DNA from: Mycoplasma sp. Ms02
GTDB taxonomy: Bacteria; Bacillota_I; Bacilli_A; Mycoplasmatales; Metamycoplasmataceae
NCBI RefSeq assembly: GCF_019720735.1
Contig: NZ_CP081302.1
Coordinates: 496,001 to 560,000 of the forward strand
Reading direction: 5' to 3'
Length of the DNA stretch: 64,000 nt
The notes under the pieces were generated by a model that saw nothing but the letters and a program-made list of their open reading frames with translations, was not told the origin of the DNA and searched no databases. The position numbers and the translations under genes are program-made. The number at the start of each line of letters is the position of its first letter. Positions within the stretch are counted from its first letter, which is position 1. This document shows, in pieces, positions 1 through 9,774 of the stretch.

Positions 1-1104
1 AAATTGTTCTGCGATTTTGTCGTTCTCAGAAATTTTATCAAGTTCTCTAATATTGTTAGCTAATGCTGGAACTCCTGTTATAACAGAGTATAAACTACCA
101 GCGAACCCTAATACTCTTCCTGTCTTACCTAAAAATCCTGAAATTTTGTTAAAAAGCTTTTTGCTTATTATCCTTAAGGCTCCTGTTCCTGCATCTAAAC
201 CATTCTTAAAATCGGTTAGAACACTTAAGAAATTGTCTACACCTTTGCCAAAGAAAATTTCTATTAAACCCATATTTTCCTCGGTGATTACTAATTTTTG
301 TTTTATGAAAGTTTTGGCTAATGATAAACCACCAGATACTGCTGCAGTAGCCACTGATGTCCCAAATAAAAACGGAGAAGCAGCTGCACCAATACCTGTA
401 ATAAATACGAAAGCTCCTGCAATTCCTGACAGAAAACTTACTACTGTACTGAAATTATCCAATTTTATAATTGTCCTTAATATATTTGAATAAAATTCAT
501 GATTCTCACTTAGTTTTGCCCTTATACTTTCGACTTCATTTGAAGTTCTATTTATTTCATCAATTTGTAAACCAATATATTTAGAATTTTTGTATTTATT
601 ATTCAACTCTATATTAACGTTACCCGATGAAGTTCTAACATATGTAAACTTTGAATTTTTTGAATTTGAGGCATATTCCTTTTCCACATTTTTTAAAATT
701 TTCTTAGTTTCTAGAATTTTCTCTGTCATTTGAGCTATGTATAGTGAATACATATTGTCTATTTTTTTCGAAATTTCTTGTTTTATTTGTTGTTTTTGAA
801 TGTTATTATTTGAAAAACTGTTTTCTATGATTGTATATAACATTGTTTCAAATTCAGTTTTAGTCAACTGGCTAACTATACTTTTAGTAGATGTTTTTTT
901 ATCTAAAATTTTGCTTAGTAATTCATTGTTATTGACTATTTTTGAAATACTTGGGTTATTTAAATCTATAGTTAATTGATAACTACTCTGCTCTTTCGCC
1001 TTTATAACATTTGTATTTGGTTGTGCAGTATGAACTATACTAGCACCTAATTGTGTTGTGCCTTCCACGTTTTGTAATAAATTTAATAAATTTTTTGTTT
1101 TCAT
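1..1104 (-). CDS. Hypothetical helical protein with Gly/Ala-rich hydrophobic segment (3' end outside window)
   Basis: I do not recognise this protein. The open frame runs 368 codons from ATG at 1104 to the window edge with no stop, starting MKTKNLLNLLQNVEG. GAGGAG at 1110-1115 (revcomp of ctcctc) sits 5 nt upstream and supports the start. There is no signal peptide. Residues 1-210 are rich in Lys, Asn, Glu and Ile and look helical or coiled. Near residues 218-265 comes a long uncharged stretch rich in Gly, Ala, Phe and Val (containing SFLSGIAGAFVFITG), then a second Gly-rich helical part (GKTGRVLGFAGSLYSV) near the edge. A soluble helical N-terminus with an internal hydrophobic hairpin recalls alpha-helical pore-forming or effector proteins, but that is only shape. 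It has its own promoter and lies downstream of the rplQ terminator. Confidence 0.75.
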   Translation of the reverse strand, partial: MKTKNLLNLLQNVEGTTQLGASIVHTAQPNTNVIKAKEQSSYQLTIDLNNPSISKIVNNNELLSKILDKKTSTKSIVSQLTKTEFETMLYTIIENSFSNNNIQKQQIKQEISKKIDNMYSLYIAQMTEKILETKKILKNVEKEYASNSKNSKFTYVRTSSGNVNIELNNKYKNSKYIGLQIDEINRTSNEVESIRAKLSENHEFYSNILRTIIKLDNFSTVVSFLSGIAGAFVFITGIGAAASPFLFGTSVATAAVSGGLSLAKTFIKQKLVITEENMGLIEIFFGKGVDNFLSVLTDFKNGLDAGTGALRIISKKLFNKISGFLGKTGRVLGFAGSLYSVITGVPALANNIRELDKISENDKIAEQF

Positions 1105-1109
1105 TTTTA

Positions 1110-1142
1110 CTCCTCGAAAATTTTTTTCACAAATAAATTATA
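1110..1142 (-). promoter_or_regulatory. Promoter -10 and RBS for the gene at 1-1104
   Basis: Minus strand carries TATAAT at 1137-1142 and GAGGAG at 1110-1115, leaving a leader of roughly 25 nt. No clear -35 is visible. Confidence 0.6.
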
Positions 1143-1287
1143 TAAAAGTAACCATAGGTAAAATGTTTTTAAATAAAACTAAATATAAAAGTGGAAATTT
1201 TCCAGTTTTTCTTTTATTCATTCCGTTAACATTTTATATAACAAGTTCTAAACAAGTTAATAACCAAATTACTAAAAAAACTAAAAG

Positions 1288-1323
1288 TTATTAACAATTA
1301 GAAAAATGGGTGATTGTTAATAA
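1288..1323. repeat. 10-bp inverted repeat made of two DnaA-box-like sequences
   Basis: TTATTAACAA at 1288-1297 and its exact reverse complement TTGTTAATAA at 1314-1323, separated by 16 nt. Each arm contains TTATTAACA, the same 9-mer found at the origin near dnaA. It lies in the 280-nt gene-free stretch between the gene at 1-1104 and the rplQ terminator; nothing else is evident there. Confidence 0.55.
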
Positions 1324-1340
1324 GTGAAAAAGTTATATTA

Positions 1341-1366
1341 AAAAACATCACAGCAGTGATGTTTTG
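1341..1366 (-). terminator. Rho-independent terminator after rplQ
   Basis: Perfect 8-bp stem AACATCAC/GTGATGTT (1344-1351 and 1356-1363) with loop AGCA, followed on the minus strand by a T run. It ends the secY-rplQ operon. Confidence 0.85.
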
Positions 1367-1386
1367 ATGGTTGATTAAAAGGGAAA

Positions 1387-1758
1387 TTAAACAAGTTCAA
1401 TAATTGCCATTCTTGTGTTGTCACCTTGACGTTTTGGTAACTTAATAATTCTTGTGTATCCACCTTGTCTTTCGTTGTATTTAGGTGCGACTGTGTCAAA
1501 TACGTATTTTAGTAATTCAACTTCTTGTTTTTCTACTTTAACTGTTAAAGGACGTAGGTATGCTGCAACTAAACGACGATTTGCTAAAGTTGGGTTTTTA
1601 GCTTTTGTAATCATTCTTTCAGCTTTTCTACGTAATTCTTTTGCTCTTGTTACTGTTGTTGTAATTCTTCCGTTAGCTAATAATTCACTTGTTAGTGAAC
1701 GCATTACACCATTTCTTCATTTTGTATCACGTGAATAAATTTGTTTTGGATTTGCCAT
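1387..1758 (-). CDS. rplQ: 50S ribosomal protein L17
   Basis: L17 is a large-subunit ribosomal protein near the exit tunnel. The 123-residue product starts MANPKQIYSRDTKWRNGVMRSLTSELL and reads one UGA as Trp at residue 14, so the start is ATG 1758 and not the internal Met at 1704. The body shows the family's basic helix ITTTVTRAKELRRKAERMI and the C-terminal GGYTRI segment. Length matches the family. It is the last gene of the secY-adk-map-infA-rpmJ-rpsM-rpsK-rpoA-rplQ operon and follows rpoA with a 1-nt gap. A terminator lies just downstream. Confidence 0.97.
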
Positions 1759-1759
1759 A

Positions 1760-2764
1760 TTATTCATCTCCTTTTCTTAGTGAAAACCCGTATTCATTAA
1801 TTTTTTGTACGATTTCATCTAATGATTTTTTACCAAGGTTTTTAGTTTGCTCAAGTTCATCGTATGTCATTGCTGCAACTTCAGAAATCTTTGATTTTCC
1901 GATTCTTCTTAGTGCATTCAATGAACGAACTGATAAGTTTAATTGGTTAATATCTAAATCAGTTTCAGTAGGTTCTACTTCTTGTTCTTTTTCATCATAG
2001 AAAACATCAAGTTTCATTTCATTTACGTTTCCAAGCACTTTAAATTGTGCCACTAAAATTTCACATGCTTGTTGAATTGCACTTTCAGGTTTAACTGTTC
2101 CGTCTGTTTCAACTTTGAATAATAATTTTTCTTCAATTTTTACGCTTGCTGAGTTTAGCTCATCAATTGTGTATGAAACTTTTTTAACAGGTGAGAAGTT
2201 TGAATCAACAGCAATAAATTTTGCTTTTTTCAATCTTGAGTTTAATTCTGGCTCAAGTTTTGTAACTAAGGCTTTGTTTTCTTCACTTGACATAAATCCA
2301 CGTCCTGGACGTAGGAAGATATCTAGTTTTAGTGCACCTTGTTGTGTTACTTCTGCAATGTGAATGTTTTGGTCGCAAATTTCAACATTAGGATTATCTA
2401 CTACTTGTAGGTGACGTGATGTCACTGATCCTGTGTCTTCAACTCTTAGTTCAACTTTGATGATATCATCATCACCAACAAACTCAGGGTCATATGTGAA
2501 ACGAACTTTTCTTAAGTTCATGATTAATGATGGAACGTCTTCGATTACACCTGTAATTCCTTGAAACTCGTGATTAACACCTTCAATACGTACTGCAAAA
2601 GGTGCTAAAGAAGTAATGTTTGATAGAAGAACTCTTCTTAATGCTACTGCTAATGTGTTTCCAAACCCTCTTTCTAGAGGTTGTAAAACAAATGTTGTTT
2701 CAAAATCATTAACTTTTTCAATTGTAGGGATTTTGATATATTCTAATTTTTTCATCTTTTCCAT
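1760..2764 (-). CDS. rpoA: DNA-directed RNA polymerase subunit alpha
   Basis: The alpha subunit dimerises to nucleate RNA polymerase assembly. The 334-residue product has the N-terminal domain (RGFGNTLAVALRRVLLSN near residue 33, the dimerisation helix) and a C-terminal domain with the helix-hairpin-helix core (SVRSLNALRRIGKSKISE, then LGKKSLDEI) that binds upstream DNA and activators. The linker is acidic. The start at 2764 has TAGGA about 5 nt upstream; a second ATG three codons in is an alternative. It sits between rpsK and rplQ, the usual bacterial order. Confidence 0.97.
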   Translation of the reverse strand: MEKMKKLEYIKIPTIEKVNDFETTFVLQPLERGFGNTLAVALRRVLLSNITSLAPFAVRIEGVNHEFQGITGVIEDVPSLIMNLRKVRFTYDPEFVGDDDIIKVELRVEDTGSVTSRHLQVVDNPNVEICDQNIHIAEVTQQGALKLDIFLRPGRGFMSSEENKALVTKLEPELNSRLKKAKFIAVDSNFSPVKKVSYTIDELNSASVKIEEKLLFKVETDGTVKPESAIQQACEILVAQFKVLGNVNEMKLDVFYDEKEQEVEPTETDLDINQLNLSVRSLNALRRIGKSKISEVAAMTYDELEQTKNLGKKSLDEIVQKINEYGFSLRKGDE

Positions 2765-2792
2765 GAGTCCTACTTTCTAATTCTTTGGTAAA

Positions 2793-3179
2793 TTATCTTT
2801 TCTTTTCACGTTTTAAAACACGTTTTGGAGGTCTTGTTCCGTTGTGTGGAACTGGTGTAACATCTTTAATTTCAGTAACAGTAATACCTGACACTTCGAT
2901 TTGTTTTCTCGCTGCGTCTTTACCTGAACCTAATCCTTTAAGTTCAACTTTAACAGTTTTAATTCCATGTTCTTTAGCTGCTTCAGAAGCTGCTGCTGCT
3001 GCTAAACCTGCTGCATATGGAGTTTTTTTCTTTGTACCTTTGTATCCGATTGCTCCTGCTGATGATCAAGCAATAACATTTCCAGCTTCATCTGCAAAAG
3101 TGATAATTGTGTTTTGGTTTGTTGAGTGGATGTGAGCTACACCACTAGTAATATTTTTCTTTTTACTTTTACGAGCCAT
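2793..3179 (-). CDS. rpsK: 30S ribosomal protein S11
   Basis: S11 forms part of the small-subunit platform. The frame from ATG 3179 to TAA 2793 encodes 128 residues beginning [20 protein letters not shown], with one UGA read as Trp ([20 protein letters not shown]). The features [21 protein letters not shown] and the C-terminal [13 protein letters not shown] are typical of S11. It follows rpsM by 2 nt and precedes rpoA. Confidence 0.96.
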
Positions 3180-3181
3180 TA

Positions 3182-3550
3182 TTATTTACCTTTCTTTCCA
3201 GCAACTGTTTTTCTAGGACCTTTACGTGTACGGGCATTCTTTTGAGTTGATTGTCCACGAACAGGTAATCCTCTACGGTGTCTAATTCCACGGTAGCATT
3301 TAATTTCCATTAAACGTTTGATGTTTAATGTAACTTCTCTACGTAAGTCACCTTCTGTTGTATATTCTTTAGCAGCTTCACGGATTCTTGATAGTTCATC
3401 TTCAGATAAACTTTTTACACGAGCATCTTCACTAACTTTAGCTGTTGCTAAGATTCTTTTAGCAATAGCAGGTCCGATACCGTAAATGTATGTTAATGAC
3501 ACAACAACACGTTTGTCATTAGGGATTTCTACGTTTAAAATTCTGGCCAT
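3182..3550 (-). CDS. rpsM: 30S ribosomal protein S13
   Basis: S13 sits in the head of the small subunit and contacts P-site tRNA. The start chosen is ATG 3550 ([20 protein letters not shown]), which has AGGAG 5 nt upstream; the open frame continues 15 codons further 5' into rpmJ but that part is not S13-like. The 122-residue product shows the helix-two-turn-helix region ([12 protein letters not shown]) and the basic tail [14 protein letters not shown]...TRKGPRKTV. Neighbours rpmJ and rpsK are in conserved order. Confidence 0.97.
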   Translation of the reverse strand: MARILNVEIPNDKRVVVSLTYIYGIGPAIAKRILATAKVSEDARVKSLSEDELSRIREAAKEYTTEGDLRREVTLNIKRLMEIKCYRGIRHRRGLPVRGQSTQKNARTRKGPRKTVAGKKGK

Positions 3551-3558
3551 TATTTCTC

Positions 3559-3672
3559 CTATCCTTGTCTTTGTTTGTGTTTTGGTAATGTACAAATTAC
3601 ACGAATAACACCTTGACGTTTAATGATTTTACAGTCTTTACACATTTTTTTAACACTTGCTCTAACTTTCAT
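3559..3672 (-). CDS. rpmJ: 50S ribosomal protein L36 (zinc-ribbon form)
   Basis: L36 is a small zinc-binding ribosomal protein. The 37-residue frame starts [19 protein letters not shown] and ends [10 protein letters not shown]. The CxxC pair at residues 11 and 14, a later Cys and a His make the C+ zinc-binding type. It lies between infA and rpsM in the standard order, with GGAGGAAT just upstream of ATG 3672. Confidence 0.96.
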   Translation of the reverse strand: MKVRASVKKMCKDCKIIKRQGVIRVICTLPKHKQRQG

Positions 3673-3687
3673 TATTCCTCCTTGTTA

Positions 3688-3903
3688 TTACTTATGACGG
3701 TAAGTAATACGCCCTTTTTCTAAATCATAAGGACTTAATTCCACTTCGACTGAATCTCCAGGAAGGATACGAATATGATTTACACGCATTTTTCCTGAGA
3801 TGTGAGCTTCAACCACTAGCCCGTTTTCAAGTTTTACTTCGTAAAGGTCTGTTGAGTGAACCTTTTCTACTATTCCTTGAACTTTAAGTGCATCTTTTGC
3901 CAA
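3688..3903 (-). CDS. infA: Translation initiation factor IF-1
   Basis: IF-1 occupies the A site of the 30S subunit during initiation. The 71-residue product is a single OB-fold, the usual length, with the family hallmarks [21 protein letters not shown] and the C-terminal [16 protein letters not shown]. It follows map with a 1-nt gap and precedes rpmJ. Confidence 0.97.
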   Translation of the reverse strand: MAKDALKVQGIVEKVHSTDLYEVKLENGLVVEAHISGKMRVNHIRILPGDSVEVELSPYDLEKGRITYRHK

Positions 3904-3904
3904 T

Positions 3905-4654
3905 TTAAATTCCTTTCGTCAGAACAACACCTTTTCCGTTTTTAATTAATACAGTGTGTTCGTAATGAGCAGTCTTAGAACCATCGCTTGAAGCGATTGT
4001 TCAGCCGTCACTTAAATATTTAATTTTTGGAACTTTGGTAATCATAGGTTCTATACAGATAACCATACCGTCTTTAAGTAAAGGTCCTGTACCTTTTTTA
4101 CCATCGTTAGGGACGTTTGGATCTTCATGTAATTTTGCTCCAATGCCGTGCCCACAAAAATCGTCGGGTGTAAACATCTTTTGACTTTTAATATAACTAC
4201 CAATCGCATTTGATATATCACCAACTCTTGCTCCTGGTTTAATCGCAGCTACACCTTTTTCAAACGCAACTTTTGCGACATCAATTAATTTCAAATCATC
4301 TTCTGAGACATTACCAACACCCTTGGTAAATGCACTATCACTGTTATACCCTTGATAAACACAACCTAGATCGACACTTATTAAGTCTCCATCTTGAACA
4401 ATGTAATCGCTTGGTATACCGTGGATCAATTCATCATTAACTGAGATGCAAGCTGTAGCAGGAAACCCGTACAGTCCTAAAAAGGCAGGTTTTGCACCTC
4501 TTTTTTTTATTTCATTAAAAGCTAATTGATCTATTTCTTTTAATGAAACACCTGGTCTTACAAAGTCGTAAACAACTTGTTTAACTTCTGCCAAGATTTG
4601 ACAACTTTTTGTGATTTTTTCTATTTCTTGTTTTGTTTTTATTAATTTACTCAT
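3905..4654 (-). CDS. map: Methionine aminopeptidase, type I
   Basis: Removes the initiator Met from nascent proteins after deformylation. The 249-residue frame runs from ATG 4654 ([18 protein letters not shown]) through one UGA-Trp near the C-terminus ([23 protein letters not shown]) to TAA 3905. Metal-ligand signatures are visible: DLISVDLGC (Asp), [16 protein letters not shown] (His) and the glutamates in MVICIEPMI and AHYEHT. Length fits bacterial type Ia enzymes. It lies between adk and infA, as in many Firmicutes. Confidence 0.96.
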
Positions 4655-4711
4655 AATATTTCAAAAAATGACAAATTTACCCGTTCGGGCAAATTGTATA
4701 TATATTTTATA

Positions 4712-5359
4712 TTATTTCTTTAAAAATTCAAAGATTGAACTCAAAATCTCTTCAGGAAAAGCTTCTGCTTCTATTACAACTAAACGGTTTTGTGATTTGT
4801 AATAATCAAGAAGTGGGGCTGTTTGTTTGTTGTAAATATCAAGTCTTTTTTGGATTGCATCTTCTTGGTCATCTTTTCTTTGCACTAATTCTGTGTCACA
4901 TTTTTGACAAACATCACCTTTTGATGATGGTTTAAATTTGATGTGGTAACTTGCTTTACAGTTTGGACAAGTTCTTCTTCCACTTAATCTTTCTAGTACT
5001 GTTTTGTCTGATGCTTTAAGCTCGAAAATAACGAATGGTGCTGTAGATAAGGAATCTAAGTACATTGCTTGCGCAAGTGTACGTGGATATCCGTCTAAAA
5101 TTAATAATTCATTTTTTTCGTTCAGTTCCATTACTTTTGCTTTAACGATTTCATTTGTGATTTCATCAGGCACATAACCACCACCTTGAACAATTTCTTG
5201 GACTTTTTTTCCTAGTTCAGTTTGATTTTTGATTTGTTCTCTAAAAATGTCACCTGTTGAAACGTGGTGAAGGTTTGAATGGTGAGCAACTTCGTCTGAA
5301 ATTGTCCCTTTACCTACGCCAGGAGGACCCATAAAAATAATGTTGTTTTTGATTATCAT
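4712..5359 (-). CDS. adk: Adenylate kinase (zinc-lid type)
   Basis: Interconverts AMP, ADP and ATP. The 215-residue product has the P-loop GPPGVGKGT at about residues 11-19, the AMP-binding DGYPRT motif and a four-cysteine lid (TCPNCKASYH...GDVCQKCDTE), the zinc form common in Gram-positives. Its ATG 5359 overlaps the secY 3' end by 7 nt, so translation is probably coupled. Confidence 0.97.
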   Translation of the reverse strand: MIIKNNIIFMGPPGVGKGTISDEVAHHSNLHHVSTGDIFREQIKNQTELGKKVQEIVQGGGYVPDEITNEIVKAKVMELNEKNELLILDGYPRTLAQAMYLDSLSTAPFVIFELKASDKTVLERLSGRRTCPNCKASYHIKFKPSSKGDVCQKCDTELVQRKDDQEDAIQKRLDIYNKQTAPLLDYYKSQNRLVVIEAEAFPEEILSSIFEFLKK

Positions 5360-6759
5360 AGTAAACCACTTCCGTTTCTTAATTTTCTTGAGGTTAGTTT
5401 TTTTGCAGCTTTTTTAGCTTTTGCCAATTTGTTTGTTTTATTTCTTGCCTTCAATTGTGATCAAGTTTCTAGTGCGACAGAAACTAAGATTAATAGTCCT
5501 GTTCCACCAAAAGCAATCGAAGGATCTAAAATACCGAAAATAATTTGTAATCATTGCATCGAAACAAGTGCGACAAGGAATAAACCACTAAAAATGCTTA
5601 ATCTAAATACAATCCCGATTAAGTAGTCTTGAGTTTCTTCTCCAGGTCTAACACCTGGAATGAATGTACCTGATTTTGCAAAATCTTCAGCAATCCGATC
5701 AACTCTCGATTGTTGTATACCCATTAACAATGATAAGCAGAATGTAAGAAGTACAAGTAGACCTAGCCCAATTGGTTTTGTGAATTGTAAGTTATTTAAA
5801 ATTCAGTATCTTGGATAGTTATCTTCAGGCAATACATTAGCAATCATTGTTGGGAATGAAATAACCATCATCGCAAAAATTGCAGGCATAACACCACCAG
5901 GGTTAAGTTTTATTGGTAATCTACCCATTTCCTTAACGTTTCTTGATCTACCTGCTCCAACTTGCTGAATTGGTATATGACGTTCAGAGTTATAAACAAT
6001 AGCAACAATTAAAATCACAATTAAGTAAACAAGAATGTAAGTTGAAAAGTTAAGTACACGAACAAAAATACCTTCCGTGTCACCTGTTCCAATTAAAATG
6101 TTGTAGGCTGATTTGAACTGTTGAGGCAATCTTGATGCAATACCAACAAAGATAATCATACTTGTTCCATTACCAACACCTTTATTTGTAATTTGCTCTG
6201 AAAGGAAAACAGCAAATAAAGAAGCAGCAGATAATGTAAGTGGAATTATTAGGAATCTAATTACCCCGATTGAAAAGTAAGCGTTTTCTTTAATTTCAAT
6301 AAATGGGTTAGCTCCCGAAGATAACGATTGACTTAAGAATATCGATTGAGGTATAGCGATACATATCGTGATAATTCTAGTGATAATATTAATTTTTCTT
6401 CTACCTTGAGGTCCTGATTGTCCAAGCCTGTAAATAGGTGGGAACAGTTTAGATTGTAGAACCATCATGATTAGCGAAGCGTTAATAAATGGGCTTATAC
6501 CAAGGGCAAAAATGGAGAATTGAGTTAACCCACCTCCACCAACAAGGTTTAAAGTATCAAAAAATGAGTTAGAAGATAAACTTTGACCTGCCCTTAGAGA
6601 TACAAAAGGAACAGTAATTGTTGTGCCAACAATGTAGATTGATAAAAGTAAAATTGTGTAAGCTATTTTTTTAGGTAAATCTTTTGAAGAAAAAAATGAA
6701 CCAACTGATGTTTTGATTCTGTAAAAGCTATTTTGAATGGAAAAAAGTAAATTCTTCAC
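5353..6759 (-). CDS. secY: Protein translocase subunit SecY
   Basis: Forms the channel of the Sec translocon. The 468-residue product starts at GTG 6759 (MKNLLFSIQNSFYRIKTSV) with AGAGGT upstream, and stops at TAA 5353 after two internal UGA-Trp codons plus a UGA as the last sense codon. About ten hydrophobic segments are visible, with landmarks NKGVGNGTSMIIF and GRSRNVKEMGRLPIKLNPGGVMPAIFA typical of SecY. It begins the operon with its own -10 box; no other spc-operon gene lies upstream in this window. Confidence 0.96.
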
Positions 6760-6783
6760 TTATACCTCTAATAAATTACTTTT

Positions 6784-6789
6784 ATTATA
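6784..6789 (-). promoter_or_regulatory. Promoter -10 for the secY operon
   Basis: TATAAT on the minus strand, 24 nt upstream of the secY GTG start; AGAGGT lies between. No convincing -35. Confidence 0.6.
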
Positions 6790-6857
6790 CTAAAAAAATA
6801 TTTTTTTGGCGTTTTGTTTGAGCTTTAATTTCACAATTGATTTATAAGTAAAAAAAT

Positions 6858-6890
6858 AAAAAAGAGTTCTTGTGCAAACTCTTTTTTTAC
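6858..6890 (-). terminator. Terminator after trxB
   Basis: Stem AAAGAGTT/AACTCTTT (6861-6868 and 6877-6884), followed on the minus strand by a T-rich tract. It separates trxB from secY. Confidence 0.8.
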
Positions 6891-6908
6891 TGTGAATAAG
6901 GGTTAAAA

Positions 6909-7838
6909 CTAATTAAGTGTGTTTAAGTAATCAGAAATACTTTTAGCTGCTGTTGCTCCATCGCCAGCTGCTGTAACAATTTGTCTGACTTTTTTGTCAA
7001 TAACATCCCCAGCTGCATATAAACCTTTTACACTAGTTTCCATCTTGTCATTAACAAGAATGTATCCGTGATCATTTGTGACCCCAAGATCTTTAACAAA
7101 GTTAGTTTGTGGGATCATTCCAATGTAAGGGAAAAATGATGCAACATCTAATTTGATTTCGCTACCATCTGCCAATTTTACATAAGCTGCTTCAAGAGAA
7201 TCAGAACCTTCTAATTTTGTAATTTGTGAGCTAAAGAATACTTTTACGTTTTCCAGTTTTTGAAGCTCTTCGACAAGACTTTTTTCAGCAGTAAATTCTT
7301 CGTCTTTAACTACAAGATAGACTTGTGAAGCAATTTTACTTAAATACGCTGATTCTTCAACAGCTGAATTACCACCACCTAAAACGATTGTTGGTTGTTT
7401 TGCAAAAAGTGGTCCGTCGCAAATTGCACAGTAGCTTACACCTCTGTTTTCAAATTGCATAAAGTTTTCAATAAAAGTAGGTTTTCTATTTTCTGTTCCT
7501 GTCGATACTAAAACTGTTTTTGATAAAAGTTTTTCACCATTTTCTAAAAACACTTCAAACAAGTTGTTTTGGTCATTCTTTTGAACAGATTCAACTTTCC
7601 CGTACTTGTGAGTAGCACCGTATTTTATAGCATGGTTGTAAAACTGTGTTGCCAACTCTCAACCTTCTGTTAGCACTGTTCCTAGTCAGTTTTCAATTTT
7701 TCAAGTTGATGATAGCTTACCACCTGGTGCACCTTTTTCAACAAAAACAACATCAACGTTTGCGCGTGATGCATAAAGGGCTGCATTAAGACCTGCAGGT
7801 CCCCCACCAATTATGATCAGATCTTTAATATTAGACAT
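6909..7838 (-). CDS. trxB: Thioredoxin reductase (NADPH, FAD)
   Basis: Transfers electrons from NADPH through FAD to thioredoxin. The 309-residue frame begins at ATG 7838 (MSNIKDLIIIGGGPAGLNAALYAS), with the FAD GxGxxG/A motif, and crosses UGA-Trp codons near residues 50-60. The redox pair is YCAICDGPLF (CxxC), the NADPH motif is GGGNSAVEESA, and the FAD-terminal motif is GLYAAGDV. It overlaps the lgt stop by 8 nt, a common mycoplasma arrangement (hprK-lgt-trxB). Confidence 0.96.
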
Positions 7839-8811
7839 TTTTTACCTTTTTAAATTTTCTTTTCAACATTGTAACTAAGCATGTTTTATCAACTCAAAGG
7901 TTGTATTGTTCTTGATTAATCATTGTGTATGTATAGTAATATTTTTTTCACTCTTTTTTGTATAAAACTCTTGAAAGAAACTGAAAGTAAATGAATAAAA
8001 GAGCTCCAAAAATGATGAATATTGCTGCTGTATAGGTATAAAGACCAAATGACTCTTGACGCATTGGTTCCATAACTATTCTGACAATACCATAGAAGAA
8101 GAAGTATAAACCTGAAGTCGAACCTGGTTTAAATATCCCAAATAGATTAAATACTCAAACAATGATTAAGTATCCTACTAAGTTTAAAAGACTTTCATAT
8201 AAGAATAATGGAACTCTGTAGGCTCCTTCATCTGAGTTTAAGATTGCTTTTGAATATGAATCTGTGATGAACATATTGCTTGCAAAATTTTTTCCAAAGA
8301 TTAAAACGCTTTTACCGGTTCAGTCGATTTGACCATAAACCTCATGATTAGCGTAATTTCCTCAACGACCGATCACTTGACCAATTAAAATAGTTGGAAT
8401 GATAAAGCTCATTGCTTTTCTCATATCAATTTCTTTACGTTTGTAGTAAACGTAGAGCATATCAGCAATAAACGCTACAATAATACCACCTTGAATCGAA
8501 AGACCACCTTCTCAGACCTTTCATCAAGCACTATTTTGAAATGGATTTTCTTGATAAATTAGAGCTTCAATTACATAACCTAAACGTGCTCCAATGAATG
8601 ACATCGGAATTGTGATAATAACAAGTGTTAAAAGTGTTTCAATTTTATATTTTTCACGCATTCAGAAAAAAGCAATTGTTAAAACGGAAGCAAGAATACC
8701 AAACATAATCATGAATGAATAAACGTGAGCACTATAACTTCCGATTGTGAAAAGTGGTGTGTTTTCGCCTGGCGTAAATGCGTATTCTGGTTTTCAAATT
8801 TGATTTTCCAT
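7831..8811 (-). CDS. lgt: Prolipoprotein diacylglyceryl transferase
   Basis: Attaches diacylglycerol to the lipobox cysteine of prolipoproteins, needed here for P60 and the ABC binding lipoprotein. The 326-residue frame (ATG 8811, MENQIWKPEYAFTPGENTPLF) needs many UGA-Trp codons. It is a multi-spanning membrane protein with conserved segments EGGLSIQGGIIVAF and the signature GRWGNYANHEVYG. A basic C-terminal tail (MLKRKFKKVKNV) overlaps the trxB start. It follows the hprK stop by 1 nt. Confidence 0.95.
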
Positions 8812-8812
8812 C

Positions 8813-9736
8813 TTAACTCTCCATCGCTCTTTTGTTTATTTCTGAAATTATGCTTTTTCCTTCTTTTCTTACAAGATAAGAACTGACGGCAGCTTCAATT
8901 AGCGAAGCTGTGTTGCTTCCGTCTTTAACTGGGATTTGAATTTTCTTAATGTGTGAATTTAAAATTGGGTATTTTAAGAACTCATCACCTAGTCTATCCA
9001 ATTCATTTTGAGCACTTTTTTGTACCAATTCGACAACAAGATTAATTTGTGCTGATTCAGCAACCGAATTAACTCCGTATGTATATTTGATATCAATTGG
9101 TCCAATACCTCTTATTTCTAAAAAGTTTCTAGTAATAAAAGGGGATCTACCAACAAATTCTTGACCTACCATTTTCACTAAAACAGCGTCATCAGTGATA
9201 AATACATGACCACGTTGTACAAGATCTAGTGTTGCTTCTGATTTACCAATACCACTTTGACCAACAACCATTACGCCAACTCCACCAATTAAAACTAAAC
9301 ATCCGTGCACCTGCACTTCTTCAGATCAATAGTCGTTTAAATAAGCCCCTACAGTTGTTGTAATTGTCGCAGTTGAACTTTGACCAGCAGCAACAGGAAC
9401 TTGGTACTTATTAGCAATTTCAACTATTCAGTTTTTAACTTCGTCAGAAACACCTTTTGACAAAATGATTAAAGGTGGATTTGCTGAAAATACATGCTCA
9501 AGAGCAAGTGATGAATTTGACTGTCCTATAGACTCAAATCATTCACTTTCTGTTGTACCTCAAGCAATCACGTTTCTAGCACATAATCTGTTGTCAACGC
9601 TTCTTGTTAACTCAAGACCTACTCTTTTTATTGAAGGAGCATAAATTTGCCCGTACTCTTTGATTTCATCTTTATTTATTATATTTAGGTCAAAACGATC
9701 TATTATCGTTTCAACACTTACTTTTCTATCTTGCAT
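8813..9736 (-). CDS. hprK: HPr kinase/phosphorylase
   Basis: Phosphorylates and dephosphorylates Ser46 of HPr, linking PTS flux to regulation. The 307-residue frame starts at ATG 9736 (MQDRKVSVETIIDRFD) with GAGG upstream, and uses several UGA-Trp codons. It has an N-terminal domain of about 130 residues, then the P-loop GQSGIGKSE at about 159-167 and the HprK signature EIRGIGPIDIK. It leads an operon with lgt and trxB. HPr itself is not in this window. Confidence 0.96.
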
Positions 9737-9760
9737 AAAACCTCGATTTTTAATATTTTA

Positions 9761-9766
9761 ATTATA
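9761..9766 (-). promoter_or_regulatory. Promoter -10 for hprK-lgt-trxB
   Basis: TATAAT on the minus strand in the 38-nt gap between uvrA and hprK, 24 nt before the hprK ATG. Readthrough from uvrA is also possible, since no terminator is visible after uvrA. Confidence 0.5.
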
Positions 9767-9774
9767 TTAAAACA

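Noticed and set aside
17-493. Plus-strand open frame of 158 codons
   Set aside because: Antisense to the continuous minus-strand frame 1-1104, which has promoter and RBS; no RBS or promoter on the plus side.
1058-1294. Plus-strand open frame of 78 codons
   Set aside because: Overlaps the start and promoter of the minus-strand gene; low-complexity translation and no RBS.
3551-3595. Longer S13 start ([11 protein letters not shown]...)
   Set aside because: That extension lies inside rpmJ; the ATG at 3550 has the RBS and matches the family start.
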